A stretch of 64,000 nucleotides of DNA from Ephydatia muelleri (GCA_013339895.1 JABACO010000010.1:2640788-2704787), one strand, 5' to 3'. Counted from the first letter of the stretch, positions 22,307 through 33,809 are shown. Program-made: numbers and translations. The notes: a model not told the origin generated them from the sequence alone.

Positions 22307-24020
22307 CTCAGCCATCTCGGGACGAGCATACATCTTTGAGTTCAAACACTGATGAGCAATAACAAATAACTCCATGAAGGACTCAGACGGCCAGTTGCCA
22401 GAAGTACAATCTATCTTTGTACACAAAATTGCTCCATTGCCCTTATCCAAGTCCCGTTCCATGTATGTGACCTAGTGGGTGGGTGGGGTCAATGGGCTGA
22501 CCCCTAGGGGCCCATCGAAGGCATTGTGAATTGGCTTACCAGATGCTTGGGGGACCTCCTGGAGTCATAAGCTCGTAGTCCGGTCAACACTTCAAGGAGA
22601 ACCTTCAAACAGTGATGTAAGGAGAGACAAATGCACAAGCATTTCAATACAAGGACTGCGACAAATAATTCAGATTGCATGCAAGTACAAAGTTCTGTCC
22701 CATTGTACTCGCATGTTCAGGTTGTGATATGCGCGCTACTCAAAGCAGTGGTGAAGGTCATGTGGAGCATAATAGAACCCTAGAGGGTCAGGTCTAACTA
22801 CACAAAAAGGCATTCCGGTGAGGCAAGGTAACATTTCCTTGCAACTTAATTAAAATGAAATGGATAAAAGTTAGAAGCACATTGTAAATGCTTCTCAGAA
22901 GGCATGGGTTAAGTGGAGGAGAAAAGTGTGTGTGTGTATGTGTGTGTGTGTGTGTGTGTGTGGGGGGGCACTAACAACGATTTTGACATGCAGTAAAACA
23001 AGTGTTGCAAAAAGATGTCAACCATTCAGATTCATTCCATAGGGATTGCCTGAATTACCCTATAGCTTTTGAGTATGCTAGCATGATCCACTGTCACACC
23101 ACACACATACCACTCCAAAACTGTAAGTGTCCATCCTAGTGGTAATTTCTCCACGATAGTACTCGGGTGGGAAGTACCCAGATGTTTCCATGACAGTCTG
23201 AGCTTGAGTGCTACCATCTTCTTTCAAGGCACAGGCCTGTCCAAAGTCACTCAGTTTAGCTCGAAAGGACATGTCCAATAGAATGCTGGCACTGCACACA
23301 AAGAAACGAATAACTCTGTACACCTTCCCCAAGTAATGCTCACCTCTTAACATTTCTATGTACCAGAGGCTCTTTATCAGCAGTGTGGAGATACACCAAA
23401 CCTCGAGCCGTGTCTGTTGCTATGGAGATTCTGCTCATCCAGGGAAGATAGACGCCAGTATTTATCCCTGCCTCTCTAGCGTGGCATTGCAGCTGCAAGC
23501 GCACGTGCACGTGAAGTTCCACAATGTGGTATGAACACGTTCAAGGCCCCTTACCCCGGTCTGCAACGCATCTTCTAGGGTCCCATTCGGTAAGCACTCA
23601 TATACCAGAGCCTTGAGCGAAGGGCTGCTGTGGTATCCTAACAGTACCACCAGATTAGGATGGCGGTACCTTGCATCATTGATAGTGATAAATGCAGCCA
23701 TTATGGCCTATACGTGTGACGTACTTGGTGAGGACACGTAGTTCTGTGTCTAAGTACTGTGCGACCAGTTCTTGACGTCTTTCATCCTGATCATAAAATT
23801 AAATAAATATCTTGTATTGGGTGTCCATCTTTCCCTGACCTTTGGTATCGCTGCAGAGTTCAATAATAGTAATACCTTGATTGCCACCTCCGTGTGCTTC
23901 AGTATACCCTTGTAGACGGATCCAAACTCTCGCTCTCCAATCTTGCACCCACCCCGGTGTACTGGATTAGTGTTAAAATGGTCAGACGCTTCTTCTAACT
24001 CCTCGCGGCTGAAATGTATA
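22307..24020 (-). pseudogene. IRAK/RLK-like kinase, 5'-truncated copy 1
   Basis: Same exons as the complete copy at 58,301-60,037, shifted by 35,994 bp: about 23,876-24,005 (start missing), 23,725-23,786, 23,555-23,669, 23,344-23,492, 23,111-23,291, 22,540-22,602 and 22,307-22,471. Homology to copy 2 ends at the duplication edge near 24,020, inside exon 1, just before FIHFSREEL. The initiator and promoter are therefore absent. The catalytic loop reads HRNVKSASILLD as in copy 2. The splice sites (GT/AG) are kept. Without a 5' end it is probably a pseudogene, unless it has recruited a new upstream exon. Confidence 0.85.
22929..22967 (+). repeat. (TG)n then G-run microsatellite, copy 1
   Basis: An intronic TG repeat ending in a G run. 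The G run is longer by one or two in copy 2 (58,920-58,962). Confidence 0.9.
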
Positions 24021-24500
24021 ACATATTCAGAAATGCGCTGTCAAAGGGGAATTGACAATTGTTGCGGTTTGTACATTCGCGTATACTTCCGGATAACTCT
24101 CATAGAAAATGAACGGCTGTTTATAAACTTGATTGTTAATTAATAACGTAATAGAGTACAACTTTTGTGTTGCTTCAGATACGTACGATCTTGATTTAGC
24201 TGAACAAAAAACAACTGCTTTGCATTGAAAATTGTTGTAGTTTTTGTGAAAACAGCACTTTCCATAGAGATGTATGGAAAATCAACTTTTTCATACCTAA
24301 TTAATGTATTCTGCAGCTCATAATTCTTACACCAGTTTAGATTCAGATTTTGTGGGCCCCCAGAATAAGAGATCATGCAGTTGTATTATTTTTAGAGATA
24401 TTTTAAAAATTAACCTAGTTTAGATTTTGGCCATTTGAATTTTAAATTATTTTGGGTCACAAGGACTAGGATACAATTAGCGCCATCTTATTGAGTGTTT
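24021..24500. other. Unique sequence after duplication edge
   Basis: AT-rich and unrelated to the sequence after copy 2. No gene is recognised. Confidence 0.5.
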
Positions 24501-25097
24501 TTAACTCTTAGAACGCCATGTGCGTATATGCATACATGCACACACAACCATTACTCCATTCATGCATGATTTAGATATTGCGTGCAAAAATGTGTTGATC
24601 AGTCATAACTTTATGATGCATGCAAATGCTTGCTGCACTTGTAACCTTATAAGTACATGTACAAAGTAATCATGTTTCCTCTCACACTGGCCAAAGAACC
24701 CCATTATTCAGATGACCTCACTTGACTTCACTAATGCATCACTACAATACTCCAAGAACTAGAATGCGTAACCCAGATCAGTGTAGTATATCATACTTGT
24801 TCACCCCCCTCCCCCCCCCCCCCCCCCCCCACCAACCTTTTGCCAGTTCGTATTATGGGTTATTGCAACAAAATGTGCAGTGGGTTATAATGGCACACAA
24901 AATGTGCTTACACCAGGACCACATATTTGTATGACTAGTTATGGGGTTACATGCATGTCAGTATTGCACTTGCATGTATCTACAATGGTATTCAAAGTGA
25001 TTTTGATCAACACAAAACATAACACACAGCACTGCATGAATGGTGAGGCAGATAATTCTCGCATGTATGTATATATGCACTTGGCGTTCATAATTAA
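24501..25097. mobile_element. TTAA-flanked MITE, family A, long copy
   Basis: TTAA at 24,501 is followed by CTCTTAGAACGCCATGTGCG. The other end reads TGCACTTGGCGTTCATAA before TTAA at 25,094. The termini match the short element at 13,431-13,622, and internal segments (ATGCATGATTTAGA, CATGAATGGTG) recur in both. A poly-C tract sits at about 24,806-24,830. No transposase ORF is present. Confidence 0.75.
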
Positions 25098-25394
25098 TGT
25101 AGCTTCCATGGATACGGATATTTTGCTAAATGCAAATTAATTAATTAACCGGGATGTTGGCTAATTAAATGGGTTACTTGTCTAGTGCATGCAGCAGCTC
25201 GAAAGAATGGTGTCACGGGGCCTGTTCACATATACCAGCGCTGGTACGGTTGTACCAAGGACTACAACATTAGTCGTTGACTGTACCAAGTGAGAGTATA
25301 CGTGTATTCATCTATTTCTTTGTGTGCGCGCGAGATCTAGAGTTCGTGCTTGCGTTTGTATGTGTGATTGCGTGTGTCTACATGTAGGCCTATG

Positions 25395-25935
25395 TGTGTG
25401 AGTGCGTGTGCGTGTGTGTGTGCGCGCGCGCACTCACACACACACACACACACGCACACACACACACGCACTCAATGCATGCAGAGGGAGAGAGAGGAAG
25501 GATTCATAGCCACTCGCACAACGCCCGTGAGCGCGCGCGTGTGCGTGCGTTCGTGTGTATGTAACACGTGTGTGTGTGTGTGTGTGTATGTATGTATTTA
25601 TGTATGTATATATGTATGTATCGATGATCGATCTATTTACATCAGTATGTTGAGTACATGTATGTATGTGTATGTATGCTTGTGTATAGTATTGTGATGT
25701 GTTTGAGTGCGTGTGTGTGTGTGCGCGCGCTCACACACACACACACACAGACACACAGTCACACACACACACACATACGCACTCAATGCATGCAGAGGGA
25801 GAGAGAGGAAGGATTCATAGCCGGCCACTCGCACAACGCCCGTGAGCGCGCGCGCTTGCGTGCGTTCATGTGTATGTAACACGTGTGTGTGTGTGTGTGT
25901 GCGTGTGTGCGTGTATGTATGTATGTATGTATGTA
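25395..25935 (+). repeat. Tandem duplication (311-bp period) of a microsatellite hairpin
   Basis: Two copies of the series GTGTGCGCGCGC, (CA)n, ACTCAATGCATGCAGAGGG, AGGAAGGATTCATAGCC, CACTCGCACAACGCCCGTGA, (GC/GT)n, TATGTAACACGTG and (TGTA)n. The ACTCAATGCATGCAG landmark occurs at 25,470 and 25,781. Each copy places GT-rich and CA-rich runs in inverted arrangement. ORFs here are repeat artefacts. Confidence 0.9.
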
Positions 25936-27101
25936 TTTGAGTGTTTATCAATCAGTTGGATGAAGGGTTGCATCACTTGACCCAAAAAACGACACTTTTT
26001 TTGTTGCAGCATTATCAGAAATACAAAGCATTTTATTTGATGCTAGTACATAGCCTTACACTTTAGAATGATTTTTGTGTCAAATTCAAGCTTCTAAGAC
26101 TGGTTTTGTGCAGTACCGCACTCTGCTGATTTATCATTCAATATGTTGCATGCGCGCTGACTAGAGTCGATATCACAGTTAGGGATGTATTATGCAGAAC
26201 GACCAATGGAGCGGCTGAGCTCCCATACTTGTCCAGCTATAAATATTCCTTCGCATTTAGACTGCTTTCTTCCTTTAACTTGCATGTGCATGCTATTATG
26301 TCCAGTTAAGTCACTTTGGATTCCCTGAATTTTACAATAAACTATTCTTACAATACATTGTTTTGCACTACATAGATAATGTGTGATGCAACAAAGTTGT
26401 CTGATATGTACTTTGTATCCAGTTGTAGGACAATTTTATAAAGCTGTTGCTTGATATTCTTGTATTCGCTTGATCAAATCTCTCTTATTTCTCACTTGTT
26501 TTTGCAAAAAGACTCTGAGCTTCTTCATCTTTAAGAAGACCAATCAATATCATCCTCAGACTGGGTAACAATTGGTCTCTTAGACCAGAGACTAGTACAA
26601 TCTGAACTCCGTCCTCTATTATTCTCCCTTTTTGTTCAGCTGGGTACCTACGTTGACCTGTCTTTTGATACACCACTCTAATTTGGCCAACAACTGGGAC
26701 TTCTGATAGCAACAATACAGTTGTATCTTTCATGATGCTATTCTTACATGTTGAAATTTGGACTGGCCACCACAAGGCTATTTATTACAAATGTAAAAAG
26801 AGTGGTTGGTATCATTATCTGGGAAACTGCAAAATATCTCTACTGTATTTAGGATTTTGGGAACATCTTTCAATGCATTGGGAGCTGGACACCAGACAGC
26901 CAAGTCGTTGAAGCAAAGGTGTGGCCAACCTACATGTACATGTTTTTGCAATTGCAATTCAATGTACCAATGTACCAATGCTTTTACTAATACTACATTC
27001 AGGCTAAGCAGTGGATAGCAGATTTTATTGAACTGTTCACTGTGGCTCAAGGTTACCAAAAAAGTAGAGTGACCCATACATGCACATAATGGCTGTACAT
27101 G
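25936..27101. other. Mostly noncoding; two unrecognised minus-strand ORFs
   Basis: Minus-strand ORFs at 26,485-26,775 (96 codons, with a charged C-terminus ending LFAKTSEK) and about 26,778-27,060 might be exons of a host gene interrupted by the gypsy element, but no domain or splice pattern supports this. Otherwise AT-rich. Confidence 0.35.
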
Positions 27102-27261
27102 TGTAACAATGTAATAGTTGCGCCTGCGCATGAAATGCCCGCGTAATTATATTCATAATGAACAGCTGTGTTAGTTGCTTGGTTACGTAGTAGTTGGTGG
27201 TTGTAAGTGCATTACTGTATTGGGAAGTCACTATTAAAGTTGCTCGCTGACCCACGTAACA
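27102..27261 (+). repeat. 5' LTR of gypsy element
   Basis: Begins TGTAACAATG and ends ACGTAACA (canonical TG...CA). The length of 160 bp is short for Ty3/gypsy. It matches 31,939-32,098 base for base as far as I can compare. Confidence 0.97.
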
Positions 27262-27264
27262 AAT

Positions 27265-27281
27265 TGGTGTCAGAAGTGGGA
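27265..27281 (+). promoter_or_regulatory. Primer-binding site
   Basis: TGGTGTCAGAAGTGGGA lies 3 nt after the 5' LTR, the position where a tRNA 3' end primes minus-strand synthesis. The TGG start complements CCA. A tRNA-Leu primer is plausible from other invertebrate gypsy elements but is not established here. Confidence 0.85.
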
Positions 27282-27300
27282 TCTGGTCACAGTGCGAGAT

Positions 27301-28155
27301 ATGGCTGAGAAAGTGAACATTCCACTTCCGGATATTACTTGCGAGGACTTCGAATCGTCATGGATTCGTTTTGAGTTGGTTGCGGCTGCCAAAGAATGGA
27401 GCCAGGAAAAACAGGCACTAATCTTACCGACGTTACTGAGGGGCAAGCTAGTTGAGTGCTATGTAGAGCTTGAAGCTGATACGAAGAAGGCGGTGAACTA
27501 CGTAAAGGAGGAGCTGGTGAAGAGGCTAAGGTTATGTCGTGAGCCGTTGGAGGCCGGGAAGTTGTTCATGACACGCTCACAACTTGAAAGGGAAAGAGTA
27601 ACGGAATTCGCAATGCAGTTGAAAAAATTGTTCAAACAAGCGTATCCTGAAGAGGACAGTACGTCCGGCATACTTTTGCAGCGGTTTGTGATGGGACTAA
27701 AGACTCCCGTTAGCAGGCAGCTATTATTACGGGGTAAGCCGGACACGTTCGAAAATGCCATTGAGGCAGCCAGAGATATTGAACTTGTACTGGAGTTTGA
27801 GTCCAAACCAATGGAGCTGAATGCTAAGATTAGTTCCGTGGAAGATTGCGACACAGGTCTGCTGGCTGCACTGAAAGACTTGACAGAGCGATTGGGAAAC
27901 ATGGAGGCACAGATTCAGAGTGTGGTGCAATGCTCAGTTGCTGCAGGTAATTCCAAGACGAGGGCGGAGGCAAGAGGAACAGAACAAGAGGCGGGGCGTC
28001 GTCTTGTACGGCCAGTTAGCTATGACGATCGACGAAGAAGCGGAAGAATGTGCTGTTTTCGATGCGGAGAGGAGGGACATATCAAACGATTCTGTCCTTT
28101 AAACTTCAACGGGCCTGCTGGAACGGCGAACGGCAGCAGACTAGGAGCCCGTTGA
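27301..28155 (+). CDS. gag: Gag (capsid-nucleocapsid) of gypsy element
   Basis: 284 codons starting at ATG 27,301 (MAEKVNIPLPDI). An in-frame GTG start nine bases upstream is less likely. The middle has the helical retrotransposon-gag pattern (AAKEWSQEKQALILPTLL, later RERVTEFAMQLKKLF). A single CCHC zinc knuckle, CFRCGEEGHIKRFC, lies at about residues 251-264. Gag builds the particle and the knuckle binds RNA. Gag overlaps the pol frame by about 100 nt, and pol lies in the -1 frame, so expression by -1 frameshifting is likely. No slippery heptamer was identified with confidence. Confidence 0.93.
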   Translation: MAEKVNIPLPDITCEDFESSWIRFELVAAAKEWSQEKQALILPTLLRGKLVECYVELEADTKKAVNYVKEELVKRLRLCREPLEAGKLFMTRSQLERERVTEFAMQLKKLFKQAYPEEDSTSGILLQRFVMGLKTPVSRQLLLRGKPDTFENAIEAARDIELVLEFESKPMELNAKISSVEDCDTGLLAALKDLTERLGNMEAQIQSVVQCSVAAGNSKTRAEARGTEQEAGRRLVRPVSYDDRRRSGRMCCFRCGEEGHIKRFCPLNFNGPAGTANGSRLGAR

Positions 28156-31100
28156 ACGTTCGCCAATATCTGGATCCGCTGCACTTTGGATGCAACGTAT
28201 CTAACATCAATTCATTGCTTTGCATAGATGGGAATGTGGGGAAAAGGTCCGTGAACATGCTTTTAGATTCAGGAGCAGCGGTGTCCGTAATTCGAAGTGG
28301 TGTTTTGGAAGATAGAAGTAGAAACCTGGTAATGGCCACATCAAGAACAGCTATCGGTGCCAATGGCCTGCCTCTAAATGTGATGGGGCAAGTGGACCTT
28401 GACATTTGTCTAGGCAACTTTCGGACAGTTCATACTTTCATTGTCGTCCGGGATCTAACCTTTGAATGCATACTGGGAGCTGATTTTTTGAAGGTTAACA
28501 AGGCTGTGATGGATTTCAGGAATAACACGCTTCACCTAGGGAACAGCACAATCAAGATTCCTAGTAACGACGTATCGGTTTCGAGTGATGATGCACACAG
28601 CATCTCTGTACATGCTTTGGAAGACATGGATATCCCTGGTCGCTCGGTGCGTTTGGTCATTGCAACTTTGCAGAAAGGATCTTGTGGTTCAACCGAGCGG
28701 ATCTCTGAAGGGCTGATAGAACCTGCGACAGTTTTGCCGAAGCATCTTTGTGTTGCTCGTTCATTGGGCCGCGTATTGTCCGAGGGATCAATCTTGGTTC
28801 AAGTGATGAATGTGAGTCCTACAGCAGTGAAGGTGTACAAAGGTATTCAGTTGGGTCAGTTTGTACCGCAGAGAAACCTTATCCTGATGGAAAGTAATGT
28901 AGCAACAGTCGGTTCAGGCAATCGCAGAGAGGTTACTACATTTAACTTGGACTCCACTGAAATCACCGATTCAGAAAAACATGAGCTGAGGAACCTCCTG
29001 AGGAAGTTTGATGACCTCTTTGTTTCAGAAAATGGAGCTCTAGGGAGGACGAAGGTGGTTAAGCACAGGATAAGCACCTCTGGAAGTCCTATCAGGCAGC
29101 CCTTGCGTCGCCAGCCTGAGAGCTTAAAGGGTGACATGAATGAGGAGGTGAGGAAAATGTTGTCCAGAGGAGTGATTCGACCAAGCAGCAGTCTGTGGTC
29201 ATCTCCTGTAGTAATGGTTAGAAAGAAAAATGGGTCATGGAGGTTCTGCATTGATTACCGAAAACTAAATGCTGTGACTCACCAGGATGCATATCCACTT
29301 CCGAGAATTGATGCTACTTTGGAATCTCTGGCAGGATCTACATTGTTCACAACATTGGACTTGGCCTCTGGGTATTGGCAGGTGGAAACAGAGGAAGACG
29401 ACAAGGAGAAGACTGCTTTCTCTACTGAGAAGGGGCATTTCGAATTCAATGTGATGCCATTTGGACTCACAAATGCTCCTGCCACTTTTCAACGGCTTAT
29501 GGAGTGCATTCTTGCAGGACTTACGGGAGAACAATGTTTGATCTATATAGATGATTTTATAGTTTTTAGTGCCTCATTTCCTGAACACCTAGAACGGCTG
29601 ACTAATGTTTTCCTCAAGTTGCAAGATGCTGGGCTGAAGCTGAAAACTGAAAAGTGCAAATTTGTTCAGAAGGCTGTCAAGTACCTGGGGCATGTAGTGT
29701 CTGCTGAAGGTATCTGTCCAGACCCAGCCAAAACTGAGGTAGTCGTCAGCTATTCAGTCCCAACAAGTGCAAAGGAAGTAAAACAGTTTATGGGCCTCTG
29801 CAATTATTACAGAAGATTTGTGAAGGACTATTCGAAGATTGCAGCTCCCTTGTTTAAACTTTTGAGCAAGGAGAATGCTAAGTTTTTTGCATGGAATTCA
29901 GCGAGTCAGAATGCTTTTGAGGAGTTGAAGTCAAGATTAGTTTCACCACCCATCCTGGCATATCCTGATTTTAAGCAACCATTCCTACTCCATACAGATG
30001 CATCTGATGCTGCAATTGGGGCTGTTCTTAGTCAGGTTCAAGGGGGTACAGAACGTGTCATTGCATATTGGAGCAGGAAGTTACAGAAGGCAGAGAGAAA
30101 TTACTCCACTACAGAGAGAGAGGCACTGGCTGTGGTTGCTTCATTGAAGGAATTTTATCCCTATGTGTATGGTTTCCCATGCAAGTTGATCACCGATCAT
30201 AATCCTCTAACAAGCCTAAAAGGGATTAAGGATGTTGGAGGACGCCTGACAAGGTGGCTGCTTTTCCTTCAGCAATTCAACCTGGACTTCCAGTACAAAC
30301 CAGGAAGGTTGCATACAAATGCTGATACTTTGTCTCGAATTCCATCAAGGGATAACACAGTGGCTGCCATTGAAGAGCTCATCTCAGAGGATACACTTCA
30401 TACCTTTCTGAAGGCACAGGAAGAAGACTCTGCATTGGGTAAAGTGATTGAAGCCTTGAAAAATGGAACTGCTGTTCCGTCTAGTATAGTGCCAGGGTTG
30501 AAAAAGACGTTTCTTCAGGATGGGCTACTTTGCCGCAAGTTTAGGGCGTCGTGTTCCGATTCAGTGTGTACACAGCTGGTGGTCCCTAAAGGTCATGTGA
30601 AGATTATTTTGGAGAAATTGCATAATGAGTCGGGTCATTTGGGTGTTCAGAGGACAACTGAGAAAGTGAAGGAGCGCTTCTATTGGCCTGGATATGAGAT
30701 GGACATTCAGAATTGGGTTCAAGAATGTCAGCAATGTCAAAAGCGTAATCCACCTCAACCTCATCCTCTGGCACCTCTTGGATCGATCAAGTGTACTTAT
30801 CCATTTGATGTGATAAGTTGGGACATAATGGGGCCTCTTCCTCTGTCCACTAAAGGGCACAAGTACATTCTAGTTATTACTGATCTGTTCAGTAAATAGG
30901 TTGAAGCTTTTCCATTGGCAGTGACTGATTCAGAGACTCTGGCATCTGTACTGATGGATGAAGTTGTGTGCAGGTATGGAGTGCCTCGTTCACTGCACAG
31001 TGATCAAGGTGCTAACCTGAACAGTCAGGTAATATGTGCTCTGTGCAAACGGTTGGGAATCAACAAGACGAGAACCACAGCATATCATCCTCAAGGAAAT

Positions 31101-31901
31101 GGACAGGTGGAACGCTTCAACAGGACTTTGGAAGCCATTTTGTCCAAAGTGGTAGCGGAAAATCAAAGGGATTGGGATTGTCACATCCCAAAGGCACTGT
31201 TCGCGTATAGGACGGCTTTTCATGAATCTAGTGGCTACTCTCCATTTCGAGTCAACTTTGGACGCTCTCCAATTCTACCAATTGACATTGCCGTTGGTCA
31301 ATTGAATGTTCAGGAATACGGAGAGGGGGGAGAACCGACGGTACCTCAGTATGTGGAGACATTGAACAAATCTCTCCGCAAGATCTTTAGTGATGTGAAG
31401 GAACAACTGGCTTCAGCTCATGATCGAAGCAAGAAACGGTATGACAAGGGTGTAAGTGGAGAGAAGTTCACAGTAGGAGATCAGGTGTGGCTATTTGTAC
31501 CTGCAGTAAAACAGGGAAGGACCAAAAAACTGGCTTCTCTTTGGCGGGGACCTTATACTGTGATTGACCGTATAAATGGTGCATTAAATTACCGCATCCA
31601 GCTAGTGGGCTCCACGAAAACGCTTGTTGTCCATCGTAACAGATTAAAACGATGTTACGGCCTACCTAAAGAAGGAACAGGACAAAACCGCAGAGCTAAC
31701 CCAGTTCCAAAGCGAAAAAATGAGGAGTCTCGACCCCAAGAAAATCTTGCTTCTGAAGATTATACAGTACATGTGCCTGATGCGGAATCTGGATGTTGTG
31801 TAGATGCAGATGATGAGCCGGATACAGACAACGTGCAAATGGCACGTCCCCAGAGAAATCGAAGACCCCCTGATCGCTATGGGATTTATGTTGAACACTA
31901 G
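28050..31901 (+). CDS. pol: Pol polyprotein of gypsy element, one internal stop
   Basis: One frame runs from about 28,050 to 31,901, broken once by TAG at 30,897-30,899. Domains in order: aspartic protease (LLDSGAAVSVI, D near residue 73); reverse transcriptase (about residues 350-530, catalytic YIDD near 499); RNase H (HTDASDAAIGAVL near 648, then TEREALAV and TDHNPL); integrase with an HHCC zinc site (H, H and CQQC, 30.62-30.75 kb) and core acidic residues in SWDIMG, HSDQG and GQVERFN. A GPY/F-like module (LWRGPYTVI) follows. The stop falls within the integrase core between the first and second acidic residues, so this copy should lack active integrase unless read through. Otherwise open and undamaged. 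Confidence 0.93.
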
Positions 31902-31925
31902 GATCTTGCAAGGATGCAAGAAACT

Positions 31926-31938
31926 AGGAGGGGAGTAT
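31926..31938 (+). promoter_or_regulatory. Polypurine tract
   Basis: The purine-rich AGGAGGGGAGTAT lies directly before the 3' LTR, where plus-strand DNA synthesis is primed. Confidence 0.85.
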
Positions 31939-32098
31939 TGTAACAATGTAATAGTTGCGCCTGCGCATGAAATGCCCGCGTAATTATATTCATAATGAAC
32001 AGCTGTGTTAGTTGCTTGGTTACGTAGTAGTTGGTGGTTGTAAGTGCATTACTGTATTGGGAAGTCACTATTAAAGTTGCTCGCTGACCCACGTAACA
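31939..32098 (+). repeat. 3' LTR of gypsy element
   Basis: TGTAACAATG to ACGTAACA, 160 bp, same sequence as the 5' LTR. Followed by CATG, which also precedes the 5' LTR. Confidence 0.97.
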
Positions 32099-32678
32099 CA
32101 TGTACCACAACAGATCAAGCTACACGGCATTATTAAGCAGTTTAGTTGCCAAGGTAAGAAGTGATTTTTGGAGCATACTTTACTGAGATATCCTGTACAT
32201 TTTTTACAAGTATGCTGCATATAATATAATATACTTCATAATGGGTTAGTTTTAAAAACTTATACACAATGCCACTCTCATTAGTGGTTGAAAAACTGAA
32301 TGATGTTGCGAAGTGCAGCTACTACAGCTCATGTAAGTGGGATCCAACAGAGGAGATAATGCTGACAGAGCAATGAATGACAGCCACTTCATTGTTATGC
32401 TGACGAAAAAGAAGATATACTAAGAAAGACCAGGCATATTGGAAGGATGAGATCATAAGATCTCGAAAGCGAAGAAGGATTTAAGCAGTTTCCCTGCTCT
32501 TGCTATATGTGTATTCCCACTGCATGTCTCAAAAAACCATGTTATGTCTAGGAAATGTTTTTTTTTTGGTTGCTTATTATCACTTCAAGTTATGATAGCT
32601 ACACTGCACTATCTATATTCATAGGCTGAGGGTCATCTGTTTATCCCAATGTCAAAACTGACAAATGTAACCTGGGTG

Positions 32679-32679
<1 letters not shown>
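32099..32679. other. Noncoding stretch
   Basis: No gene is recognised in the sequence following the gypsy insertion. Confidence 0.5.
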
Positions 32680-32741
<62 letters not shown>

Positions 32742-32766
32742 TACATGTGTGTGTACATGTGTGTAT
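32680..32766 (+). repeat. (TG)n microsatellite
   Basis: A long, nearly uninterrupted GT repeat followed by GTACATGTGTG variants. CA/HT-type ORFs on the other strand are artefacts. Confidence 0.95.
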
Positions 32767-32792
32767 GCACATGTTGGTGTAAGCCATGATAT

Positions 32793-32868
32793 AGTCATGT
32801 TGGTAAACAGACCCCACAGGAGGCATGTTATATGATGCCTCCTGTGGGGTCTGTTTACCAACATGACT
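32793..32868. repeat. Perfect 34-bp inverted repeat (hairpin)
   Basis: AGTCATGTTGGTAAACAGAC and 14 further bases are repeated as an exact reverse complement after an 8-nt loop (GTTATATG). There is no mismatch in 34 bp and no sign of a transposon terminus. Confidence 0.95.
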
Positions 32869-33809
32869 TGACTCCAAGACTAACCAAGAATCTGTCTGCC
32901 TGTTGTATGATCATGAGGTGACACACTACAGAAAATGTATACATATACATACATTTACATGTACATGTATACGCAAAGCATACTTGCTAGGCTGCTAAAT
33001 AGGATAACATGTACAACATAGCAATAGATAAGGTTTAAATGAGTTTAGACCAAGTTAACAGCAAGGGTTGAGTGTGCATTTTGTGGGTACACACATATAA
33101 GCCTTGATAATTTTTCCAGCGTTTGTAAGCCAACAAATATTGTTGTCTCAAGTAGCAATTGTTTTCCCCACCCTTGTTCCTCTCACAATCTTCGCCATAT
33201 GGGGCCACCATATGCTTCCAGTATTCCTCCTCTCAATCCCAACCCCTAGGGGTCAAGGATGGGTTACCTCTGTGGTAGGAGACTGCACAACCACAAATGA
33301 CTTATGTGTGGTCAGAAGGAAATAACACAATCTTACATATGTATCCATATTAAAATACCATAAGATGGTGTCTTCCATTTTAAACACATCATTGGTTTCA
33401 CACATACATGTATCACAATTGTAATTGTATAGTAGCTACAGTGTAGCTATACATGTAGTGTGTAAAAGGCTAACGTTTGTGAAATGTAAATATAAGAGGC
33501 AACAATTTTCTTTACAATGGCCTAGTCCATACAATAAAAATTCACTTGTACATGTATATGCCATACATGCATTGGCATTAACATAAACATAAACACAGTC
33601 CAGGTAATGATAACCAATGACCCCCCCCCCCCCACACACACACACATATGCACCCAGGTGGAGAGAAGCAAATTTATTGGCTCGTGCGGGCCTAATGCTA
33701 GGGAGTATAGACGTCATATCACTGATATCAGGGCCATGGGTGAAGCCCCCTAAGCTTTATTAGTTTGATACACAAGTGTACACAACATTTAATAATCACT
33801 CCTGCCTTA
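32869..33809. other. Noncoding stretch
   Basis: No gene is recognised. It contains a poly-C plus (CA)n tract at about 33,621-33,645. Confidence 0.5.

Larger units (their letters stand above)
14836..24020 (+). repeat. Segmental duplication, copy 1 (~9.2 kb)
   Basis: Collinear with 50,855-60,010 in the same orientation, with only scattered single-base changes, small indels and microsatellite length differences. Left edge: both copies start at TACATTCACTTCCTCTC. Right edge: both share GCGGCTGAAATGTATAA, then diverge. The copies are about 36.0 kb apart. Copy 1 borders the assembly gap and lacks the kinase 5' end. Confidence 0.97.
27102..32098 (+). mobile_element. Full-length Ty3/gypsy LTR retrotransposon (~5.0 kb)
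   Basis: Order: 160-bp LTR, primer-binding site, gag, pol (protease, RT, RNase H, integrase), polypurine tract, 160-bp LTR. The two LTRs look identical by eye. The insertion is flanked by CATG (ACATG if the terminal A is shared with the LTR) within a TACATGTA-like target. Identical LTRs imply a very recent insertion. There is no env-like ORF and no chromodomain after the integrase. One in-frame stop in pol would block the full polyprotein of this copy. No frameshifts are evident elsewhere. Confidence 0.97.

Noticed and set aside
25368..25951. ORFs rich in Cys/Val or His/Thr at CA/TG repeats (also 11.4-11.8, 32.6-32.9, 20.5 and 56.5 kb)
   Set aside because: Microsatellite artefacts with no non-repeat content.
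28106..29534. Minus-strand ORFs of 68-131 codons within gypsy pol
   Set aside because: Shadows of the well-supported plus-strand polyprotein.
30915..31901. Separate gene starting at 30,915
   Set aside because: It is the in-frame continuation of the gypsy integrase after a single TAG, not an independent ORF.
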